Source: an uncultured Bacilli bacterium (lineage in GTDB: Bacteria > Bacillota_I > Bacilli_A > RF39 > UBA660). Taken from it: a stretch of DNA of 19,205 bases. The position numbers and the translations under genes were made by a program. Each line of letters opens with the position of its first letter. The first letter of the stretch is position 1. Shown here one piece after another: positions 14,722 through 19,205 of this stretch. Where the stretch lies: positions 1 through 19,205 of the forward strand of contig CALVJF010000009.1 of assembly GCA_944331885.1 (NCBI GenBank). Direction: 5' to 3'. Below the pieces are notes generated by a model. That model was not told the DNA's origin. It saw only the letters and a list, made by a program, of their open reading frames with translations, and did no database searches.

Positions 14722-16560
14722 CTACCCTTCCTTTCTACTAGTTGAATTAACTGTTAATAAATTATGTAAACTTATACTTTCATCTAAAGAAAAATTATTT
14801 ACCTTTTCATTATTTACCTTAACATTTTTAATTACATCGTTTTCCTTTATTCGGGGAATACTATCAAAATTTACAGTTGTTCCTTTAAAAGCCGACATTA
14901 ATTTACCACTATTTTCAATACGAACTATACACTCTCTATTATTAAGTTCCATTAACATTTTTACCTTTTCCTCTTTAGTATCATTTAAAGGTATCTTCAT
15001 ATTAAAATTATCTACTAAACTTATTGCGTCTAATTTTGAAACTCGAAAAATAAAATAATTTATAACATTAGCAAATATCGCTTCCTTTAATTCACTCGAA
15101 ATTTGTGTAAAATACTGGCCAGCTAAAATTAATGATAAATTATATTTTCTTGCTTCAGCTAAAAATCTTGTTAATATTGGATTTTCCACCACGGCAATTT
15201 CATCAACAACAAATATAATATGTTGAGAAATTCTCTTAGTTTGTACTAAAGTCAATAATTGTTGCATAATTAATCCTGCTACCATTTTGGTAACTTTATT
15301 TCCCAATTTAACTCTATCTAAAGAAAACAAAGTCAAAAAATTATTTTTTATAGTTTCTTCCAAAGTATCGTTTGTTTTAGTTTCATTAAATACTGGTATC
15401 ATTTCCATTTCATCAATAAAACCTATAATCGGAGAAATAGCTTCGCCATAAGACTTCGTTTTTAATTCATTAAAATCAGTTAGAAAAAAATCAACAATAT
15501 TAACATTCACCAATTTTTTAGAATTATTAACTAAATCATTTCGATATTCAATTTCTAACAACAGCTTCTTCAAATTAATAAAATTAAAAGTTTTATTTGC
15601 TAATAAAATATATATACTATATCTTAAAACTCTTTCTAATTTTGAATTAAACTGATCAACCATTAAAGTTTTAAATAAATCTAATAACAGCTCCGTTGCA
15701 GCTATAGTATCATCACTATTTGCAAATAAATCTATGCTAGAAACTCCATTTACAAAATCGATAACTTTTCCCAAACCACCAATATCGTCTTCTAAAGCGG
15801 CATGAGGATCAATAACTACAACTCGATAATTTTGTGACCATATATCAATATTATGTAAATTGTTAATTAATAAACTCAAAAACTTAGATTTACCTGATCC
15901 AGAAGCTCCTAATATTAATGAATGTTTATCAAAACTAAAACTACTTTGCCCTAAATAAAAATCTCCTTGTATATATGGAAATGTATCAACCTTTAACAAA
16001 CTATTACAGCTATCAGTACTTAGTAAATGCAAAACCTTATTTATTTCTAAATATTTAGGACATCCTTTACTCCAATATCCTTTTGTCTCACTAAAATTAA
16101 TTGTTAAAAGATCCGTTACACTTCCAAAAAACATGCGATATTTAATCATTTTATTATCTTTTTCCACAAAATAATTAACCTTATATATTAACCTATCCTT
16201 ATTTATCCCTCTAAAAGATATTACCAAATATTTTAAATTACCTTTACTTTTAACATTAAAAAAATTAATTAAATCGATAATATTTTCCTTCTCCTTAGCA
16301 AAAGCAAAAGCTATATACTCCCATTGAATATTTAAATCATCATTAGATTTCTTAAAAATAAAACTATTAATTCCATTTAACATAGTTGGTATTTGACATT
16401 TAGTTTTAATGAAAAACCTAATTTCATTTCTATCGATTTTAACTATAATTTTTGCTTTATTAAACACCCCATTATACTCAGTTATTTTTTTCATTAATTG
16501 TAACCAACTAGAACCTAAAACATCTTTTTTAGTTAAAAAGATTTCTGACGTTAACCCCAT
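14722..16560 (-). CDS. HerA/VirB4-superfamily ATPase (DUF87-like)
   Basis: A 612-residue ATPase. Walker A is GASGSGKS (218-225, K224). The HerA-type motif VVVIDPHAAL (D251, H253) follows. Walker B is IIFVVDEIAVV (D453, E454), then ARKYNLSLILAGQYFTQIS (R471 and sensor Q482). Residues 1-200 form a divergent N-terminal domain without membrane helices, and about 255-440 hold the helical insertion typical of hexameric DNA pumps. The C-terminal 50 residues are polar. Relatives are HerA helicases, VirB4 and TraG/TraD coupling ATPases that move DNA or protein. No NurA nuclease, relaxase or secretion gene is nearby, so neither DNA repair nor conjugation is indicated. It is the first gene of a four-gene unit; the ATG at 16560 has GAGGTGA 7 bases upstream. 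Confidence 0.9.
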   Translation of the reverse strand: MGLTSEIFLTKKDVLGSSWLQLMKKITEYNGVFNKAKIIVKIDRNEIRFFIKTKCQIPTMLNGINSFIFKKSNDDLNIQWEYIAFAFAKEKENIIDLINFFNVKSKGNLKYLVISFRGINKDRLIYKVNYFVEKDNKMIKYRMFFGSVTDLLTINFSETKGYWSKGCPKYLEINKVLHLLSTDSCNSLLKVDTFPYIQGDFYLGQSSFSFDKHSLILGASGSGKSKFLSLLINNLHNIDIWSQNYRVVVIDPHAALEDDIGGLGKVIDFVNGVSSIDLFANSDDTIAATELLLDLFKTLMVDQFNSKLERVLRYSIYILLANKTFNFINLKKLLLEIEYRNDLVNNSKKLVNVNIVDFFLTDFNELKTKSYGEAISPIIGFIDEMEMIPVFNETKTNDTLEETIKNNFLTLFSLDRVKLGNKVTKMVAGLIMQQLLTLVQTKRISQHIIFVVDEIAVVENPILTRFLAEARKYNLSLILAGQYFTQISSELKEAIFANVINYFIFRVSKLDAISLVDNFNMKIPLNDTKEEKVKMLMELNNRECIVRIENSGKLMSAFKGTTVNFDSIPRIKENDVIKNVKVNNEKVNNFSLDESISLHNLLTVNSTSRKEG

Positions 16561-16581
16561 AAAACCGTCACCTCAAATATA

Positions 16582-16610
16582 ATTATAAACAGTTTTAAAA
16601 TTAAAAACTG
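16582..16610 (-). promoter_or_regulatory. Promoter and near-palindromic operator candidate for the four-gene cluster
   Basis: A minus-strand TATAAT lies at 16582-16587, 22 bases upstream of the ATG at 16560. Immediately upstream, 16590-16610 is a 21-base near-palindrome (CAGTTTT at one end and AAAACTG at the other; three central mismatches). It covers the spacer and the -35 position, where no good TTGACA match exists. This is a plausible site for a repressor or activator. Confidence 0.4.
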
Positions 16611-16659
16611 ACTTTTTAGTAATCAATTTTGTCAATAAATTGCTACTAAAAAGTCAGTT
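16606..16659 (-). terminator. Long hairpin terminator of the AraC-type gene
   Basis: A perfect 16-base stem (16606-16621 with 16644-16659) is extended by a second 6-base stem (16624-16629 with 16637-16642) around a TGTCAAT loop. On the minus strand it is followed by TTTAATTTT. The proximal arm lies within the last codons of the AraC-type gene. It separates that gene from the ATPase cluster. Confidence 0.78.
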
Positions 16660-17426
16660 ACATCATCATGATAATATTCTATTTCTGGTAACTCCCTTAA
16701 ATTATATTTACACGAAGGCAAAAAATCTTGATAAAATTCTTGTGACATATCTTGTATTTCCTTAGCTACTTGAGAATTAATTCTAAATCTTAACCACTTA
16801 CTTGCCGGTAAATAAATATGTTCAAAATTACTAATTTCTTTATCATATAAACAATAATACTTTTGACTTTCTTCTCTTTCTGCATCATAAGTAATCATCC
16901 CGTATTTAACTGGACCATACTTATCTTTATATTTATTCTCAAATTTTTTAAAAAATAACGGCGCATCATTTTTTATATTCATATTATTAGTAGCAATTCC
17001 TTTACCATAAAGGTTCATTGCTGACAATTCAACTATTTCATAATCCAACTCACTATTAATTTTTACTTCTTCATTAAATACAATCCGTGCCAAATTTTTT
17101 AACTTGACATTTTTATTAACCATACTTGGTTTAATTCCATGAAATCTTTCAAAAGCACGTGAAAAAGATGTTGCATTATCATACTGATACTTTAAAGCTA
17201 CATCAATTACTTTCAATTTCCCTTCATATAAATCCACACCAGCACAAGACAGCCTTCTTTTACGTATATATTCGGCCAAAGGAATTCCAACTAACATAGT
17301 AAAAAGTCTTTGCATAGTATAAACATTAACACCTAATATTTTTGCTAAATAATCATATTCTATTTCATCTTCTAAATGTTTATCAATATACAAAGTTATT
17401 TCGTTTAATGCTTTATAAATATTCAA
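16632..17426 (-). CDS. AraC-family regulator with GyrI-like effector domain
   Basis: A 264-residue regulator. I choose the TTG at 17426 (LNIYKALNEITLYIDKHLED): GGTGA lies 7 bases upstream and the product begins as AraC/GyrI proteins usually do. A GTG start at 17438 would add four residues but would place that ribosome site inside the gene. Residues about 8-105 hold the two AraC helix-turn-helix motifs (DYLAKILGVNVYTMQRLF and VIDVALKYQYDNATSFSRAF). Residues about 128-264 form a GyrI-like small-molecule domain (YEIVELSAMNLYGKG, HIYLPASKWLRFRI). Such proteins sense drugs or metabolites and activate neighbouring genes. It is divergent from the rubredoxin operon 86 bases away, a plausible target. 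It ends at TGA within a strong hairpin. Confidence 0.9.
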   Translation of the reverse strand: MNIYKALNEITLYIDKHLEDEIEYDYLAKILGVNVYTMQRLFTMLVGIPLAEYIRKRRLSCAGVDLYEGKLKVIDVALKYQYDNATSFSRAFERFHGIKPSMVNKNVKLKNLARIVFNEEVKINSELDYEIVELSAMNLYGKGIATNNMNIKNDAPLFFKKFENKYKDKYGPVKYGMITYDAEREESQKYYCLYDKEISNFEHIYLPASKWLRFRINSQVAKEIQDMSQEFYQDFLPSCKYNLRELPEIEYYHDDVTDFLVAIY

Positions 17427-17482
17427 AATAATCACCACTTACAATACAATAATAACATTAAATATAAATTATTTCAAAATCA

Positions 17483-17491
17483 TGATATACT
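17483..17491 (+). promoter_or_regulatory. Extended -10 promoter for the rubredoxin-ferredoxin operon
   Basis: TGATATACT matches the TGnTATAAT extended -10 form, 21 bases before the ATG at 17513. GGAGG (17502-17506) is the ribosome site. The -35 region is AT-rich without a clear hexamer, which would suit control by the divergent AraC-type protein. Confidence 0.45.
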
Positions 17492-17512
17492 AAAAATATA
17501 TGGAGGTATATA

Positions 17513-18154
17513 ATGAAAAAATATCGTTGTACAATTTGTGGCTATATTTATGACGAAGCCGTAGAAAAAGTAAAATTTACTGATTTACCAGATGATTGGA
17601 AATGTCCATGGTGTGGAGCACCAAAAAGTATGTTTCAAGAAATAACTGAAGAAAATGCTGCTCCTGAAAAAACTAATTTAGAAGATGAAATGACTAATAC
17701 TGAAGATGAAAATTTAACTGAGGTTAAACCATCAGAACTAGCCTACATATTCTCTAACTTAGCTAAAAGTTGTGAAAAACAATATTTAGAAAATGAAGAA
17801 AAACTATTTTTAGAGTTATCAGAACATTACAAAGCAATGATTAATATCGAAAATGGTGATTTAAATGATATTATATCTGCTAATGAAAAAGATAGTACAT
17901 TAATTAATCAAGCATTTAATATTGCAGATAAATATGCAGACCGTGGTTCAAAAAGAGTATTAACTTGGGCTACCAAAACAAACAACATTATCAAAGCAAT
18001 ATTATCTGAATACCAAGAAAAAGGAAGCGAATATTTAAAGAATAATAAAGTTTGGGTTTGTGACATATGTGGTTTTGTTTATGTAGGCAACACTCCACCG
18101 GAAATATGTCCTATTTGTAAAGTACCAAATTTAAAAATATTGGAGGTGAAATAA
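17513..18154 (+). CDS. Double-rubredoxin, rubrerythrin-like protein
   Basis: A 213-residue cytosolic electron-transfer protein. Residues 1-44 are a rubredoxin (CTICGYIYDE with C6 and C9, CPWCGAPK with C31 and C34); the loop between the cysteine pairs is shorter than in free rubredoxins. Residues 45-70 are an acidic linker. Residues 71-175 are helical and take the place of the rubrerythrin four-helix bundle. Residues 180-210 are a second rubredoxin-like site (CDICGFVY with C183 and C186, CPICKVP with C199 and C202). Rubrerythrins reduce peroxide with a di-iron centre bound by paired ExxH motifs. Here only ELSEHY (101-106) is vaguely similar and the second half lacks such a motif, so the di-iron site may be degenerate. 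It overlaps the ferredoxin gene by one base (TAATG). Confidence 0.88.
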   Translation: MKKYRCTICGYIYDEAVEKVKFTDLPDDWKCPWCGAPKSMFQEITEENAAPEKTNLEDEMTNTEDENLTEVKPSELAYIFSNLAKSCEKQYLENEEKLFLELSEHYKAMINIENGDLNDIISANEKDSTLINQAFNIADKYADRGSKRVLTWATKTNNIIKAILSEYQEKGSEYLKNNKVWVCDICGFVYVGNTPPEICPICKVPNLKILEVK

Positions 18155-18630
18155 TGACAAAATCTCATGCATATCGAAATATAAAACTCTGTACTAAAGA
18201 TTGCTTATGTTTATTTGTCTGCCCTACAGGAGCAACAAATACTGAAACTGGCCAAATTGATTTTGAAAAATGTATCGGTTGTGGAGCTTGTGCCAATGCT
18301 TGCCCATCACGAGCTATAACTATGATTCCAAATATTTTACCTAAGATTCAACCTAAAAATAATGCTATGGTTAATGCCCTTTTCACCATTGCTGATAATA
18401 AAATCAAAGAAAATCAAATTTTAAATGATATGTTAAATAAAGTACCAAATGATGAACAAAAACTCATCAAAGCTTTAATTCACTCTAACACAGTTATAAT
18501 CGAAGACTTAATGCGAGAAGCAGGATATATGATTCCTCAAAGTCCAAAATCTCAAGAATTACTAACAAAATTAGCTGCTAATAATTCCACAGCAAATAAA
18601 ATATTAGAAACTATAAAGCCAAACGAATAA
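18154..18630 (+). CDS. Two-cluster 4Fe-4S ferredoxin-like protein
   Basis: A 158-residue protein. Residues 1-58 form a ferredoxin fold with two cysteine groups: CTKDCLCLFVCPTGA (C13, C17, C19, C23) and CIGCGACANACPSRA (C40, C43, C46, C50). The second is a canonical 4Fe-4S motif. The first has CX3CXCX3CP spacing instead of CX2CX2CX3CP. Residues 70-158 are helical with no cysteines (LNKVPNDEQKLIKALIHSNT, EDLMREAGYMIPQS) and may form a docking domain. The start codon shares its A with the stop of the rubredoxin gene and GGAGGTGA is upstream, so the two are translated together. It probably passes electrons to or from the double-rubredoxin protein in peroxide or oxygen defence. Confidence 0.9.
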   Translation: MTKSHAYRNIKLCTKDCLCLFVCPTGATNTETGQIDFEKCIGCGACANACPSRAITMIPNILPKIQPKNNAMVNALFTIADNKIKENQILNDMLNKVPNDEQKLIKALIHSNTVIIEDLMREAGYMIPQSPKSQELLTKLAANNSTANKILETIKPNE

Positions 18631-18654
18631 ATTTAATAAAGAAAGATTTAAGCT

Positions 18655-19205
18655 ATGAAAAAAAATATTTTAATTCTAGCAATTATACTAATAATATTAT
18701 CCATCGCTTCACTATTTATATATTTAAATTTTTTTAAAAAAGATAAATTTAAAGAAGAAGTTAAAGTTGAAGAAGTAAACTTATCAACATCTTATATTTC
18801 GTTTAACAATCATTCTTTAGAAATTCATTCAAACTTACTAGATGAAAATCAAAAAATAACTATTGAAGGAATTAAAAAAGGAAATGATTACTCAATTAAT
18901 AAGATTTATTTCAATTTTAAATCCGATAAAGAAAAAGAATTATTCACAATAAATAAATTATACAAAAATTCTTTTCTTAATTCTTTTTCATCAAACTTAG
19001 AACTTGATAACGATACTACTATTTTTGCTATTATTCCTTTAAAAATTAAAAACCAAGAATACGTAGATATGATTCCAGTAGAAGAAGTATATAAATATAT
19101 TACCAACAACTACGCTCCACCAATCTCCCCTGAAAAAGAATTAACAATAAAATTAGGAAATGATGATAACGTCGTTGATATTAGTTATTACGAAAACAAT
19201 AAAAA
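18655..19205 (+). CDS. Membrane-anchored protein of unknown function (C-terminus beyond window)
   Basis: An open frame from ATG at 18655 to the right edge, 183 codons without a stop. Residues 4-26 form one membrane helix (ILILAIILIILSIASLFIYL) after a short Lys start, followed by an acidic and Asn/Ser-rich extracellular region with alternating beta patterns (SYISFNNHSLEIHSN, KITIEGIKKG, TIFAIIPLKIKNQEYVDMIP). The ribosome site is weak (GAAAG). No terminator is seen in the 24 bases after the ferredoxin gene, so read-through from that operon is possible. I do not recognise the family. The general layout (short anchor plus small beta domain) resembles the protein at 6857-7486, without clear sequence identity. 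Confidence 0.82.
   Translation, partial: MKKNILILAIILIILSIASLFIYLNFFKKDKFKEEVKVEEVNLSTSYISFNNHSLEIHSNLLDENQKITIEGIKKGNDYSINKIYFNFKSDKEKELFTINKLYKNSFLNSFSSNLELDNDTTIFAIIPLKIKNQEYVDMIPVEEVYKYITNNYAPPISPEKELTIKLGNDDNVVDISYYENNK

Noticed and set aside
14521..14745. Plus-strand open frame of 74 codons
   Set aside because: It is antisense across the junction of the Cys-rich and ATPase genes, which are themselves well supported.
12376..16560. Conjugative or integrative mobile element
   Set aside because: Although the ATPase is VirB4/TraG-like, I see no relaxase, integrase, secretion channel genes, terminal repeats or attachment-site duplication, and base composition looks like the surroundings.
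16632..16634. Mycoplasma-type code with TGA as tryptophan
   Set aside because: The AraC-type gene ends at TGA where the GyrI domain naturally finishes, and Trp residues in all the genes are encoded by TGG.
18906..19109. Minus-strand open frame of 67 codons
   Set aside because: It is antisense to the plus-strand membrane-anchored gene at the right edge, which has a clear N-terminal helix and stays open throughout.

Overview
The window is very AT-rich, densely packed chromosomal DNA from a low-GC Gram-positive bacterium. The organism looks like an uncultured, probably gut-dwelling member of the Bacilli/Erysipelotrichia-like Bacillota, because the genes encode a lipoteichoic-acid-synthase-family enzyme, a LytR-CpsA-Psr (LCP) protein, a PdaC-type peptidoglycan deacetylase and a cohesin/dockerin pair, with Shine-Dalgarno sites close to AAGGAGGTGA. 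Tryptophan is encoded by TGG and TGA is used as a stop (gene ending at 16632), so the standard code applies rather than the Mycoplasma code. The exact lineage cannot be read from the window. I see no rRNA, tRNA, CRISPR array, insertion sequence or integrase, and no gene-free stretch longer than 300 bases.

Layout. (1) 1-2867, minus: a two-gene unit with a dockerin-bearing glucosaminidase/autolysin (864-2867), then a cohesin plus cadherin-like surface protein that runs off the left edge (1-852). (2) 3017-4975, plus: an LCP-family cell-wall ligase with a PASTA-like domain. (3) 5003-5860, minus, a PHP phosphoesterase, divergent from 5948-6835, plus, a LysR regulator. (4) 6857-9563, minus: an LtaS-family sulfatase-fold enzyme overlapping a small membrane-anchored protein. 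(5) 9706-12350, plus: PdaC-like deacetylase, a second PHP protein and a Nudix hydrolase in one operon. (6) 12376-16560, minus: a compact four-gene cluster with a HerA/VirB4-type ATPase, a cysteine-rich repeat protein, a Ppx/GppA-like ASKHA protein and an N-formylglutamate-amidohydrolase-like metalloenzyme. (7) 16632-17426, minus: AraC/GyrI-type regulator. (8) 17513 to the right edge, plus: a double-rubredoxin protein, a two-cluster ferredoxin and the start of a membrane-anchored protein.

Functionally, regions 1, 2, 4 and 5 form an envelope island: wall hydrolysis, anchoring of the hydrolase, glycopolymer attachment, glycerol-phosphate polymer synthesis and glycan deacetylation. Region 8 looks like an oxygen/peroxide-stress electron-transfer unit. 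Region 6 is the least explained: four co-directional genes with no obvious shared pathway, under one promoter and isolated by terminators on both sides. It is the best candidate for an undescribed system, though nothing in the sequence proves a function. Convergent gene pairs repeatedly share one bidirectional hairpin terminator that overlaps their stop codons.
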